A stretch of DNA of 40,951 nt from assembly GCA_035553355.1 (NCBI GenBank), contig DATMJW010000146.1, positions 1 to 40,951 on the forward strand, read 5' to 3'. A model generated the notes under the pieces. The model was not told the origin of the DNA. It did no database searches and saw only the letters and a list, made by a program, of their open reading frames with translations. Below, piece after piece: positions 9,085 to 16,475 of the stretch. The stretch comes from Gaiellasilicea sp035553355. Lineage in GTDB: Bacteria > Actinomycetota > Thermoleophilia > Gaiellales > Gaiellaceae. A program made the translations under genes and the position numbers. Position 1 is the first letter of the stretch, and the number at the start of each line of letters is the position of its first letter.

Positions 9085-9603
9085 CTAGGCGACCCGCTCC
9101 CCGCACAGATGGAGGACGCCGTCACGCGCCTCGGCGATCTCCCACGGCACGTGCGGCGCCGAGCGCCCAGGAGCGAGCAGGTGCTCGACCTCGTAACCGC
9201 GCGCGTGGAGCAGCTCCGCGATCAGCCGGCGGTGGCACTTCGTCGGCGGCGTCTCGCTGCACATGAACGCGGGCCGTGGCTCCTCGAGCGCCGCGGCGAG
9301 CGCCTCCTGCCACTCCGGCGTACCCATCCGCGCCGCGTAGCTGCGGAAGGCGGGGACGCGGATGCACCCGAAGCGGTCTTCGCCCGGCTCGTCCGAGAGG
9401 CGGCCGCCCAGCGCGACGACGTGGCGGTACGCGATCCCGGCGTCCGCGAGCGTCTGCTCGAGCGCCGGGCGGTTGAACTGCGGGTTCCGCCGCGACCCCG
9501 GGTATCGCCGCACGTCGACGAGCGTCCCCACCCCTGCCCCGAGCAGCACCGCGACGAGCTCCTCGGCGGGCCGTGTGCCGTGGCCGATCGTCCAGACGCG
9601 CAT
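9085..9603 (-). CDS. DUF488 domain-containing protein
   Basis: A 172-residue protein beginning WTIGHGTRPAEELVAVL, followed by LVDVRRYPGSRRNPQFNR, an ALGGRLSD segment, and the Cys-bearing FMCSETPPTKCHRRLIAELL. This pattern is characteristic of DUF488 proteins, a conserved bacterial family without an established biochemical role. The ATG is preceded by a TACCGT hexamer ending 7 nt upstream, suggesting a leaderless transcript. It is divergent from the release-factor-like gene, with a 55-bp gap. Confidence 0.85.
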   Translation of the reverse strand: MRVWTIGHGTRPAEELVAVLLGAGVGTLVDVRRYPGSRRNPQFNRPALEQTLADAGIAYRHVVALGGRLSDEPGEDRFGCIRVPAFRSYAARMGTPEWQEALAAALEEPRPAFMCSETPPTKCHRRLIAELLHARGYEVEHLLAPGRSAPHVPWEIAEARDGVLHLCGERVA

Positions 9604-9609
9604 GCCCCG

Positions 9610-9615
9610 ACGGTA
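9610..9615 (-). promoter_or_regulatory. Putative -10 box TACCGT for the DUF488 gene
   Basis: Read on the minus strand, TACCGT ends 7 nt before the ATG at 9603. This is the same geometry as several other starts in the window. Confidence 0.4.
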
Positions 9616-9658
9616 GTCGAGGCTTAGGAACGCCGCGGTTCCGGCAATAGAGGCACGT

Positions 9659-10801
9659 ATGACGACGACTGTGAGCTTGGACGGGCTGCGGGAGCTCGCG
9701 GGCTTCCGCGCCGAGAACGGGTGCGCGATCACCCTCTACGTGAACCTCGATCCGAGCGTGACGCCGACGGCCGGCGACATCGCCACGCGTGTCCGGTCGC
9801 TCCTCGACCGCGGCGCCAAGTCCCACGGCGCGACGCGCGGCGACCTCGCGCGCGAGGCCCGCGAGGGACTGAAGGCCGACTTCGAGCGCCTCGAGCGCTA
9901 CTTCGAGGAGGACTTCGACCGCGACGGCGCTCACGGGCTCGCGGTCTTCGCGGCGGGGCTCGACAACGTCTGGAGCGTGGTCGCGCTGCCGTCGCCGGTC
10001 GACGACAGCATCCGCGTCGCCGACGACTTCCTGCTCGCGCCGCTCGTGCCGCTCGTCGGCCGCGGCGGAACCGGGCTCGTGGCCGTCGTCAATCGCGAGC
10101 AGGGACGCGTCTACGCGATGCGCGGCGGCCGCCTCGAGGAGGTGGCCGACCGCACGGAGGACGCGCCGCGCCGCCACGACCAGGGCGGCTGGTCGCAGGC
10201 GCGCTACCAGCGGCACGTCGACAACGTCGCGCACGAGCACTACAAGACGGTCGCCGAGGAGCTCGAGCGCCGCTACCGGCGCCTCAACCGGCCGCCGATC
10301 GTCGTCGTCTGCTCGGAGGAGGTGCGGCCCGAGCTGACGACCGTGCTGTCGAACGAGCTCGGCGAGGCGGTCGTCGGGTGGGCTGCCGCGGAGCAGCACG
10401 CGGGGCCGGCGGAGCTGCAGCAGATCGTCGAGCCGATCCTCGACGAGTGCCGGGAGCAGCGCGTGACGGCGTGCATCGAGCGCTGGCAGGAGGAAGCCGG
10501 TCGAGGCGGACGGGCAGCCTCCGGGTGGGCCGAGACGCTCGAGGCGGCGTCGGACGCGCGCGTGGAGACGCTCCTCTACACGGACGGTGTGCAGCGCGAC
10601 GCGTTCCGCTGCCCTGCCTGCGGCCGTGCGTCGGCCGATGCGCGGACGTGCCCGCTGGACGGGACGATGATGGAGCCGCGCGACGACGGCCTCGACCTCG
10701 CCGTCCGCCAGACGCTCGCGCACGGCGGCGACGTCCTCGCCGTGATCGAGCGGCCGGAGCTCGACGGCGCCGAGGGCATCGCCGCGATCCTGCGCTTCTA
10801 G
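9659..10801 (+). CDS. Vms1/Ankzf1-like (bacterial eRF1-fold, baeRF-type) protein
   Basis: A 380-residue protein resembling the bacterial relatives of archaeo-eukaryotic release factors. LYVNLDPSVTPTAGDI near the N-terminus, GLVAVVNREQGRVYAM, and the loop RHDQGGWSQARYQRHVDN match what I know of Vms1/Ankzf1-like proteins, where a conserved glutamine in such a loop replaces the GGQ of true release factors. A C-terminal zinc ribbon (CPACG, then CPLDG) follows, then a short tail. A likely role is in peptidyl-tRNA release or ribosome rescue, but this is inference from the family. The ATG at 9659 follows an AATAGAGG stretch. It is convergent with rmuC (5-nt gap). Confidence 0.7.
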   Translation: MTTTVSLDGLRELAGFRAENGCAITLYVNLDPSVTPTAGDIATRVRSLLDRGAKSHGATRGDLAREAREGLKADFERLERYFEEDFDRDGAHGLAVFAAGLDNVWSVVALPSPVDDSIRVADDFLLAPLVPLVGRGGTGLVAVVNREQGRVYAMRGGRLEEVADRTEDAPRRHDQGGWSQARYQRHVDNVAHEHYKTVAEELERRYRRLNRPPIVVVCSEEVRPELTTVLSNELGEAVVGWAAAEQHAGPAELQQIVEPILDECREQRVTACIERWQEEAGRGGRAASGWAETLEAASDARVETLLYTDGVQRDAFRCPACGRASADARTCPLDGTMMEPRDDGLDLAVRQTLAHGGDVLAVIERPELDGAEGIAAILRF

Positions 10802-10806
10802 CGCCG

Positions 10807-12057
10807 CTAGGCGGCGTCGATCGCCCGCAGCTGCTCGCCGGGCAGGTGCTCGACGAGCTCGGCGGCGGCGAGCGTGTCGGTCACCGCATCGACGGGCTGC
10901 AGCTCCGGGAGCGGCTCCCCGTTCATCCCGTGCTCCTGCAGCTTGCGCCCGGTGACGAGCACGCGCGACTCGATCGTCCGCACCGTCTTGTTGTAGTGGC
11001 CGACGGCGCTCGTGAGGCTGCGGCCGAGCGCGTCGATGTGACCGGCCATCGTGGCGAGGCGGTCGCACAGCTGCTGCCCGAGGCCGTGGACCTCGCGCGC
11101 GCTCTGCGCCACCGTCTCCTGCTGCCAGGTCGCGGCGATCGTCCGCAGGAGCGCGAACAGGTTCGTCGGCGAGGCGGGGACGACGTTCAGCTTCCAGGCG
11201 TCCTCGGTGATCGACGCATCCTGCTCGTGCGCCGCGCGGAGGAACGACTCGTCGGGCAGGAACATGATCACGAAGTCCGGCGACGGGTCGAACTGGCGCT
11301 GGTACGCCTTCTGACTCAGCTTCGTGACGTGGTCGCGGAGCTGCCGGGCGTGCTCGCGCAGGTGGCCGACGCGCGCGTCGACGTCGTCGGTGCCGCACGC
11401 GTCGAGGTACGCCGCGAGCGGGACCTTCGCATCGACGACGACGTGCTTGCCGCCGGGGAGCCGCACGATCAGGTCGGGGCGGAGGAGCGCGCCCTCGTCG
11501 TCCCGCGTCGTCGACTGGAGGACGAAATCGCAGTGCTCGAGCATCCCCGCCGCTTCGACGACGCGCTTCAGTTGCACCTCGCCCCAGCGGCCGCGCACGT
11601 GCGGCGCGCGCAGCGCCGTGACGAGGTTCCCGGTCTCTGAGCGGAGCCGCTCCTGGCCGTCGCGCAGCGTTGCGAGCTCCTGCTTCAGCGCGCCGAACGC
11701 GTGCTGCCGCGCCTGCTCGAGCGTTCGCACCTGCCCGTCGACCTTCTCGAGCGACTCCTTGAGCGGCCGCACGTACCCCGAGAGCTTGGCCTCCGCGAGC
11801 TCGAGGAACGCGGAATTCGTCGCTCGGTAGGCCTCCGTCGACGCCGACTTGACCGCGTGCACGAGGCGCTCGTCGACCGCGCGGCGCTCGACTTCCAGCT
11901 GCGCCTGCGCGACCGCGACCTCCCGGTCGCGCTCGGCGAGCGCCTCCTCGAGCCCGCGCGCCTGCTCACGGAGGGCGGCGACGCGGCGGCCGAGCGCGAG
12001 CGCCGCCACGCCGGCGGCGAGCGCGACTCCGAGTGCCAGAGTGAGGGCGACGACCAT
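10807..12057 (-). CDS. rmuC: DNA recombination protein RmuC
   Basis: A 416-residue protein. It begins with one hydrophobic segment (MVVALTLALGVALAAGVAALAL), then a long charged region predicted to be coiled coil (REQARGLEEALAERDREVAVAQ and onward), then the RmuC core: RGRWGEVQLKRVVEAAGM, PDLIVRLPGGKHVVVDAKVPLAAY and PDFVIMFLPDES. The core has a restriction-endonuclease-like fold. RmuC proteins limit inversions and act in DNA repair in E. coli. The ATG at 12057 places the membrane segment at the very N-terminus. It is divergent from the DUF3105 gene. Confidence 0.92.
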   Translation of the reverse strand: MVVALTLALGVALAAGVAALALGRRVAALREQARGLEEALAERDREVAVAQAQLEVERRAVDERLVHAVKSASTEAYRATNSAFLELAEAKLSGYVRPLKESLEKVDGQVRTLEQARQHAFGALKQELATLRDGQERLRSETGNLVTALRAPHVRGRWGEVQLKRVVEAAGMLEHCDFVLQSTTRDDEGALLRPDLIVRLPGGKHVVVDAKVPLAAYLDACGTDDVDARVGHLREHARQLRDHVTKLSQKAYQRQFDPSPDFVIMFLPDESFLRAAHEQDASITEDAWKLNVVPASPTNLFALLRTIAATWQQETVAQSAREVHGLGQQLCDRLATMAGHIDALGRSLTSAVGHYNKTVRTIESRVLVTGRKLQEHGMNGEPLPELQPVDAVTDTLAAAELVEHLPGEQLRAIDAA

Positions 12058-12128
12058 GGCCGACGAACGGTAGAGGCGCCGTCGGACGGAACGGGTCGCG
12101 CCGGTCGCGCTGGTACGGTTAGCCGCCG

Positions 12129-12824
12129 ATGGCCCGGAAGGACCGCGTTCCGAACCCACCGCGGAAGGTGCAGGCGCCGAAGCGGCGCAGCGCTCCCGCT
12201 GCTCCCGCCGACCCGGCGCGCCGGCGGAACCTCCTGCTCGCGGCGGGAGCCGCGGCCGTCGTCCTCGCGGCGATCGTCCTCGGCATGCTCTTCCTCGGAG
12301 GCGGCGGCAAGAGCGAGGCGGCCGTCCTGCAGGAGGCCGGCTGCACGCTCGAGTCCTACCCCGCACCCGCGGAGGAGAGCGATCACGTGGCGCTCGACGC
12401 CGACCCGGACTGGAACTCCTTTCCACCGTCGAACGGCCCGCACTACGAGGTGCCCGCGGTGCTCGGCTTCTACGACGAGCCGGTGCCGCTGATCCAGAGC
12501 GTGCACAACCTCGAGCACGGCGCGGTCGTCATCCACTACGGCGACGACGTCCCCCCGCCCGAGGTCCAGAAGATCCGCGACTGGTACACGGACGACCCGA
12601 ACGGGCTTCTCGTCTCGCCGCTCGAGCGCCTGAACGACGAGATCGCGCTCACGGCGTGGACGACCCCGGACTCGGCACCGGGCGGCGAGGGCGGGGAACG
12701 CGGCCGCGGCTACGTCGCGAAGTGCCCTCGATTCGACGAGGCGGCGTTCGAGCGGTTCGTCGAGGAGCACCGGTACAAGGGGCCCGAGCGGTTCCCGCCG
12801 GAGCAGCTGCAGCCGGGCACCTGA
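12129..12824 (+). CDS. DUF3105 membrane-anchored protein
   Basis: A 231-residue protein. The Arg/Pro-rich cytoplasmic start (residues 1-33) is followed by one transmembrane helix (NLLLAAGAAAVVLAAIVLGMLFL), then an outside domain. PPSNGPHYEVPAVLGFYDEP and SVHNLEHGAVVIHYGDD are the signature motifs of DUF3105, a family common in Actinomycetota and Chloroflexota. The His residues in GPHY and LEHG may bind a metal; this is inference. TACGGT at 12114-12119 could be a -10 box close to the ATG. The tRNA-Leu gene follows 33 nt after the stop. Confidence 0.85.
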   Translation: MARKDRVPNPPRKVQAPKRRSAPAAPADPARRRNLLLAAGAAAVVLAAIVLGMLFLGGGGKSEAAVLQEAGCTLESYPAPAEESDHVALDADPDWNSFPPSNGPHYEVPAVLGFYDEPVPLIQSVHNLEHGAVVIHYGDDVPPPEVQKIRDWYTDDPNGLLVSPLERLNDEIALTAWTTPDSAPGGEGGERGRGYVAKCPRFDEAAFERFVEEHRYKGPERFPPEQLQPGT

Positions 12825-12842
12825 GCAGCCTGCGCCGCCGCC

Positions 12843-12848
12843 TAGACT
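12843..12848 (+). promoter_or_regulatory. Putative -10 box TAGACT for tRNA-Leu
   Basis: TAGACT lies 9 nt upstream of the mature tRNA 5' end, placing the expected transcription start just before it. A -35 element is not evident. Confidence 0.5.
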
Positions 12849-12857
12849 GACGCTGCC

Positions 12858-12942
12858 GCCGGGGTGGCGGAACCGGTCAGACGCGCCCGGCTTAAAACCG
12901 GGTGGCCTTCGGGCCGTGGGGGTTCGACTCCCTCCCCCGGCA
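12858..12942 (+). tRNA. tRNA-Leu, anticodon TAA (reads UUA)
   Basis: An 85-nt class II tRNA. The acceptor stem GCCGGGG pairs with CCCCGGC. The anticodon stem CCCGG/CCGGG encloses loop CTTAAAA with anticodon TAA at 12893-12895. A long variable arm (GGCC-TTCG-GGCC) follows, then a T arm GGGGG-TTCGACT-CCCTC. The discriminator base is A. CCA is not encoded. UUA is a very rare codon in a genome this GC-rich, so this tRNA serves few codons, comparable in specificity to the Streptomyces bldA tRNA. Confidence 0.96.
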
Positions 12943-12964
12943 TCGGAGGCTTCCTGCGCTGCGG

Positions 12965-12970
12965 TAGAAT
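12965..12970 (+). promoter_or_regulatory. Putative -10 box TAGAAT for the 13018 gene
   Basis: TAGAAT fits the vegetative -10 consensus and sits about 48 nt before the GTG start. The gene also has an adjacent GAGAGG Shine-Dalgarno, so this would be a leadered transcript. No clear -35. Confidence 0.45.
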
Positions 12971-13017
12971 CCGGCTGCTCGCCTGGTCCCCGCGAATCAC
13001 GATCGAGAGGTAACGAG

Positions 13018-13362
13018 GTGGACGAGGTCGAGGCACGACAGGTGCGAGCCGGGCGCAACCAGGCGCTCTTTCGGGAGGTGAACGAGCGGGTGCGGTCGCT
13101 GAGCGCGGCCTGGCCGGCGGCGGGCGAGGTCGACTTCGTCTGCGAGTGCGCGAACGAGGACTGCGCGCGGCCGCTCTCACTCGACCTCGGCCAGTACGAG
13201 GCGGTCCGGGCCGACCCGACGACGTTCGTGGTCGCGCCGGGTCACGTGTACCCGGACGTGGAGGAGGTCGTGCGCGAGGAGCCCGCGTTCGTCGTCGTCC
13301 GGAAGATGGGCGCTGCTAGGCCCATCGCCGAGTCGTCCGCGCCGCGGCGCCCGACCGGCTGA
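13018..13362 (+). CDS. Small conserved Cys-containing protein of unknown function
   Basis: A 114-residue protein with an N-terminal helix-rich half (RAGRNQALFREVNERVRSL) and a VCECANEDC cluster around residue 45, followed by LDLGQYEAVRADPTTFVVAPGH and a short beta-rich end (EPAFVVVRKMG). Three closely spaced Cys (CEC, then C) plus a conserved His suggest metal binding, but this is not shown. The GTG start was chosen for the GAGAGG at 13005-13010. I have seen similar short proteins in soil actinomycetes but cannot name a family. It lies between tRNA-Leu and the dehydrogenase gene. Confidence 0.7.
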   Translation: MDEVEARQVRAGRNQALFREVNERVRSLSAAWPAAGEVDFVCECANEDCARPLSLDLGQYEAVRADPTTFVVAPGHVYPDVEEVVREEPAFVVVRKMGAARPIAESSAPRRPTG

Positions 13363-13387
13363 GGCGCACCGGGCGCGGCAGGGCGCC

Positions 13388-13393
13388 TAGACT
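13388..13393 (+). promoter_or_regulatory. Putative -10 box TAGACT, leaderless start of the dehydrogenase
   Basis: TAGACT ends 7 nt before the GTG at 13400, predicting a transcript that starts at or next to the start codon. It is identical to the hexamer in front of tRNA-Leu. Confidence 0.45.
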
Positions 13394-13399
13394 CCCGCC

Positions 13400-14686
13400 G
13401 TGGCCAAAGTCGCCGACGCAGCGGATCACGTCCACCTCGAGTGGGACACGCCGCTCTTCCGCACGTCGATCGCGCAGTTCGAGCAGGCGCTTCCGCACGC
13501 GGACGTCTCCGACGCGGTCGCGGAGCGGCTCCGGTACCCCGAGCGCGCGGTGATGCTTTCGGTCCCGGTGCGGCTCGACGACGACCGCCGCGTCGTCTTC
13601 GCCGGCTACCGCGTCCAGCACTCGAGCGTGCTCGGGCCCACGAAGGGCGGGATCCGGTTCGACCCGGAGGTGACGCTCGGCGAGTGCGCCGCACTCGCGG
13701 TCTGGATGACGTGGAAGTGCGCGCTGCTGCGGCTGCCGTACGGCGGTGCGAAGGGCGGTGTGCGGTGCAACCCGCGCGAGCTCTCGCAGCGGGAGCTCGA
13801 GCGGATCACGCGGCGGTTCACGTCTGACCTGCTCCCGGTGATCGGCCCACAGGAGGACATCCCGGCCCCGGACATGGCGACAAACGAGCAGACGATGGCG
13901 TGGATGATGGACACGTACTCGATGCAGGTCGGGCATGCCGTCCCCGAGGTCGTGACGGGCAAGCCGATCAGCGTCGGCGGGTCGGTCTTCCGGCACGAGG
14001 CGACCGGAGCCGGTGTGGTGATGGTCGTCGCGCGCGCATGCGAGCGCCTGGGGCTGAACCTCGCCGACCAACGGTGCGTCGTGCAGGGGTTCGGCAACGT
14101 CGGCGGGATCGCCGCGCACGAGCTCGCAGACCGGGGAGCGACGGTGATCGCCGTCTCGGACGTCTCCGGCGGGATCCACGACGAGGACGGCCTCGCGGTC
14201 CACGAGATGAGCGACTTCGCGCGCGAGCACGGCTCGCTCGAGGAGTGGACGGAGGGCACGCGGATCACGAACGAGGAGCTCCTCGAGCTCCCGTGCGACA
14301 TCCTCGTCCTCGCCGCGCGCGAGGACCAGGTGACGGAGCGGAACGCCGCTCGCGTGCAGGCGAAGCTGATCGCCGAGGGCGCGAACGGGCCGACATCGCT
14401 CGAGGCGGACGCGATCCTCGCCGAGCGCGGGATCCCGGTCCTGCCCGACATCCTCACGAACGCCGGCGGCGTCACCGTCTCGTACTTCGAGTGGGTGCAG
14501 GACCTCGGCCGGCTCTTCTGGGACCGGGACGAGATCCGCGAGAAGCTGTCCGAGAAGATGAACGACGCCTTCGACCGCGTCTGGGACATCTCGCACGAGA
14601 AAGGGATCTCGCTGCGGACGGCCGCGCTCGTCGCCGGCATCCGCGAGGTCTCGACGGCGCTCGAGGCACGTGGCCTCTACCCGTGA
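13400..14686 (+). CDS. gdhA: Glu/Leu/Phe/Val dehydrogenase (glutamate dehydrogenase type)
   Basis: A 428-residue oxidative deaminase. The substrate-binding domain has GPTKGGIRFDPEV (K82) and the catalytic region LPYGGAKGGVRCNP (catalytic lysine about K118), then IPAPDMATNEQTMAWMMDTYS. The Rossmann part has VVQGFGNVGGIAAHEL. The motif spacing and length match hexameric NAD(P)-dependent glutamate dehydrogenases of roughly 420 residues. It interconverts glutamate and 2-oxoglutarate plus ammonia; leucine or phenylalanine specificity cannot be excluded. The GTG start has no Shine-Dalgarno but has a -10 box 7 nt upstream. A CBS-domain gene overlaps its 3' end. Confidence 0.92.
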   Translation: MAKVADAADHVHLEWDTPLFRTSIAQFEQALPHADVSDAVAERLRYPERAVMLSVPVRLDDDRRVVFAGYRVQHSSVLGPTKGGIRFDPEVTLGECAALAVWMTWKCALLRLPYGGAKGGVRCNPRELSQRELERITRRFTSDLLPVIGPQEDIPAPDMATNEQTMAWMMDTYSMQVGHAVPEVVTGKPISVGGSVFRHEATGAGVVMVVARACERLGLNLADQRCVVQGFGNVGGIAAHELADRGATVIAVSDVSGGIHDEDGLAVHEMSDFAREHGSLEEWTEGTRITNEELLELPCDILVLAAREDQVTERNAARVQAKLIAEGANGPTSLEADAILAERGIPVLPDILTNAGGVTVSYFEWVQDLGRLFWDRDEIREKLSEKMNDAFDRVWDISHEKGISLRTAALVAGIREVSTALEARGLYP

Positions 14687-15089
14687 CGTGACGGACCGCG
14701 TTCGCGACGCGATGGTCGTCGACCCTCCGCAGCTCGGAGGGAGCGAGACGGCGCAGGCGGCCGGCGAGGCGCTCGCGCGGCCCGAGGTGCGCGCCATCTT
14801 CGTCTGCGACGAGGGCCGGCTGCTCGGCGTCGTGACGCGGAAGACGCTCGTGCGCGAGGTCGTCGCCGCCGGGCGCGACCCGCGCGCGACGGAGCTGCGG
14901 GAGATCGCGGAGGATCCGCTGAACACGATCGACGCCGACCTCCCGCTCGACGAGGCGTTCCGCTTCCTCGAGGAGCGCGACCTCGAGCGCGTTCCGGTAC
15001 TCGAGGACGAGAAGCTCGTCGGCGTCGTCTCGCGCGCGGTGCTGCAGCGCCGGCTCGCCGAGGACGAGCCGGTCGACGAGGCGTTCTAG
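14670..15089 (+). CDS. CBS-domain pair protein
   Basis: A 139-residue protein made of two CBS motifs: VRAIFVCDEGRLLGVVTRKTLVREV and LERVPVLEDEKLVGVVSRAVLQRRL, each preceded by a helix. Such stand-alone pairs (Bateman modules) bind adenosyl nucleotides and regulate partner proteins. The GTG at 14670 overlaps the dehydrogenase stop by 17 nt and has a GAGG a few nt upstream; a second GTG at 14688 is possible. The tight coupling to the dehydrogenase suggests energy-state control of that enzyme or a shared pathway, which is inference. It is convergent with ppx, 1 nt apart. Confidence 0.85.
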   Translation: MASTRDVTDRVRDAMVVDPPQLGGSETAQAAGEALARPEVRAIFVCDEGRLLGVVTRKTLVREVVAAGRDPRATELREIAEDPLNTIDADLPLDEAFRFLEERDLERVPVLEDEKLVGVVSRAVLQRRLAEDEPVDEAF

Positions 15090-15090
15090 C

Positions 15091-15990
15091 TCAGCAGCAC
15101 GTGAAGGCGCCGGGCGGTGCGGCGCCCTCCTCGGGCGCCGGCAGCTCGGCCGCGGCGAGCGCCGCTCCGTGGAGGATGTCGCGCTCGCTGACCCGGATCG
15201 CGTCGAGGCCGTAGCGCTCGAGGATCTCGAGGAGGATCGCGGCGCCCGCGACGATCACCGGCGCCCGTCCCGGCTCGATCAACCGCTCGCGCTCCGCGAG
15301 CGAGAGCGCGGCGAGCCGCGCAGCCTGCTCGCGGGCCGCGTCCGCAGAGAGGACGTGGCCGTGGATCCGCGCCGGGTCGTACTCATCCAGCCCGAGGTCG
15401 AGCGCCGCGAGCGTCGTCACGGTGCCCGCCACGCCGATCGCGCGCTCGGGCTGCGCATCGGGCAGAAGCGCCCTCACGTGCTCGCGGACCGCCGCGACGT
15501 CCTCGCCGTAGCGCTCGGTCATCCGCACGCATCCGACCTGCAGGCTCTCGCGCAGGCCGCCACCGACGAGCTGCACCTCCGTCGAGCCGCCGCCGATGTC
15601 GACGACGAGCGTGCCGGGATCGGCCGCCCCGATGCCGCGGAGCGTCAGCTCGGCCTCCTCGTCGCCGGACAGGAGCCGCGTGGTGAAGCCGTAGCTCCAC
15701 TCGATCTCGCCGAGGAACGCTTCGCCGTTCTCGGCGTCGCGCACCGCGCTCGTCGCGATGCAGAGCGTCCGCTCCGCTCCCAGCGACTCGAGCTCGCGGC
15801 GGTAGCCCGAAAGGACGTTGCGAACGCGCGCGATCGGGACGGGGAGGAGGCGGCGGCGCTCGTCGACGCCCTCGCCGAGCCTCGTGATCGTCAGCCGCCG
15901 TGCGACCTCGTGGAGCGAGCCGTCTCCGTCGGCGTCGGCGACGAGCAGCCGTGTCGAGTTCGTCCCGAGGTCGACCGCGGCGACCCGCAC
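15091..15990 (-). CDS. Ppx/GppA family exopolyphosphatase
   Basis: A 299-residue ASKHA-fold phosphatase. The N-terminal phosphate loop VDLGTNSTRLLVAD, the acidic SGDEEAELT containing the catalytic glutamate, and the second phosphate loop VVDIGGGSTEVQLV are all present. The length is that of the short Ppx/GppA forms found in actinobacteria. It hydrolyses polyphosphate or (p)ppGpp; which one cannot be told. The C-terminus ends in CC. The GTG start overlaps by one base the TAG of the small membrane protein gene upstream, so the two form an operon. Confidence 0.9.
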   Translation of the reverse strand: MRVAAVDLGTNSTRLLVADADGDGSLHEVARRLTITRLGEGVDERRRLLPVPIARVRNVLSGYRRELESLGAERTLCIATSAVRDAENGEAFLGEIEWSYGFTTRLLSGDEEAELTLRGIGAADPGTLVVDIGGGSTEVQLVGGGLRESLQVGCVRMTERYGEDVAAVREHVRALLPDAQPERAIGVAGTVTTLAALDLGLDEYDPARIHGHVLSADAAREQAARLAALSLAERERLIEPGRAPVIVAGAAILLEILERYGLDAIRVSERDILHGAALAAAELPAPEEGAAPPGAFTCC

Positions 15991-16307
15991 TACTTGCGCG
16001 GGTACACGTCGGTCAGCCGGCCGAACGCGCTGCGCGCATCCGCGAGCGCCGAGGTGAGCACCGTCAGCCGCGCACGCGAGACGGCGAGGCGGCGCATCGA
16101 TGCGTCGAGGGCCGTCCCGCTCGTGGCCGCTGCCTGCAGGTGGAGCTCGATCTCCGCAGTCGCGCGGGCGATCCGGTCGAGCTCGGACGAGACGCCGCCG
16201 CCGAGCCGCTTGAACGCGCGCCAGGCGTCGAGACCGCGCACCACGGCGAACCAGACGGAGGCGACGAGCGCGACGACGAGGAATGCGAGCGCGAGCCAGA
16301 CGAGCAT
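15990..16307 (-). CDS. Small single-pass membrane protein (DUF948-like)
   Basis: A 105-residue protein. One N-terminal transmembrane helix (LVWLALAFLVVALVASVWFAVV) is followed by an amphipathic, probably coiled-coil region with heptad-like hydrophobic spacing (LGGGVSSELDRIARATAEIEL). This layout resembles DUF948-type proteins, but similarity is weak. The ATG at 16307 puts the helix at the N-terminus. It overlaps ppx by one base. No function can be assigned. Confidence 0.65.
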   Translation of the reverse strand: MLVWLALAFLVVALVASVWFAVVRGLDAWRAFKRLGGGVSSELDRIARATAEIELHLQAAATSGTALDASMRRLAVSRARLTVLTSALADARSAFGRLTDVYPRK

Positions 16308-16337
16308 CGCGCGACTGTAGCAACGGCCTCTCTTCGC

Positions 16338-16343
16338 TATACT
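16338..16343 (+). promoter_or_regulatory. Putative -10 box TATACT for initiator tRNA
   Basis: TATACT lies 11 nt before the 5' end of the initiator tRNA, a good match to the -10 consensus in otherwise GC-rich DNA. The -35 region (CTGTAG at 16315-16320) is poor. Confidence 0.6.
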
Positions 16344-16354
16344 CGGCGCTGCGT

Positions 16355-16428
16355 CGCGGGGTGGAGCAGCCAGGTAGCTCGCCGGGCTCATAACCCGGAG
16401 GTCGCAGGTTCAAATCCTGCCCCCGCTA
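16355..16428 (+). tRNA. Initiator tRNA-Met, anticodon CAT
   Basis: A 74-nt tRNA. The acceptor CGCGGGG pairs with CCCCGC at positions 2-7, while position 1 (C) faces T at 72, keeping the unpaired 1:72 position that identifies bacterial initiators. The anticodon stem has three G-C pairs (GGG-CTCATAA-CCC) with anticodon CAT at 16389-16391. The T arm GCAGG-TTCAAAT-CCTGC and discriminator A are normal. CCA is not encoded. C1/U72 instead of the E. coli C1/A72 also occurs, as I recall, in other actinobacteria. Confidence 0.95.
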
Positions 16429-16433
16429 CTGCG

Positions 16434-16458
16434 AGGCCCTGGCGACAGGGCCTTTTTT
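16434..16458 (+). terminator. Intrinsic terminator after initiator tRNA
   Basis: A perfect 7-bp stem AGGCCCT/AGGGCCT with loop GGCGAC is followed by a run of six T (16453-16458). It lies 6 nt after the tRNA and is the only clear T-tailed hairpin I found in the window. Confidence 0.9.
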
Positions 16459-16475
16459 CATGCATCGGCCGCGCG

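Noticed and set aside
6192..9125. 977-codon minus-strand frame crossing nth, the APH-like gene and trxB
   Set aside because: It overlaps several well-supported genes in other frames and has no recognisable motif.
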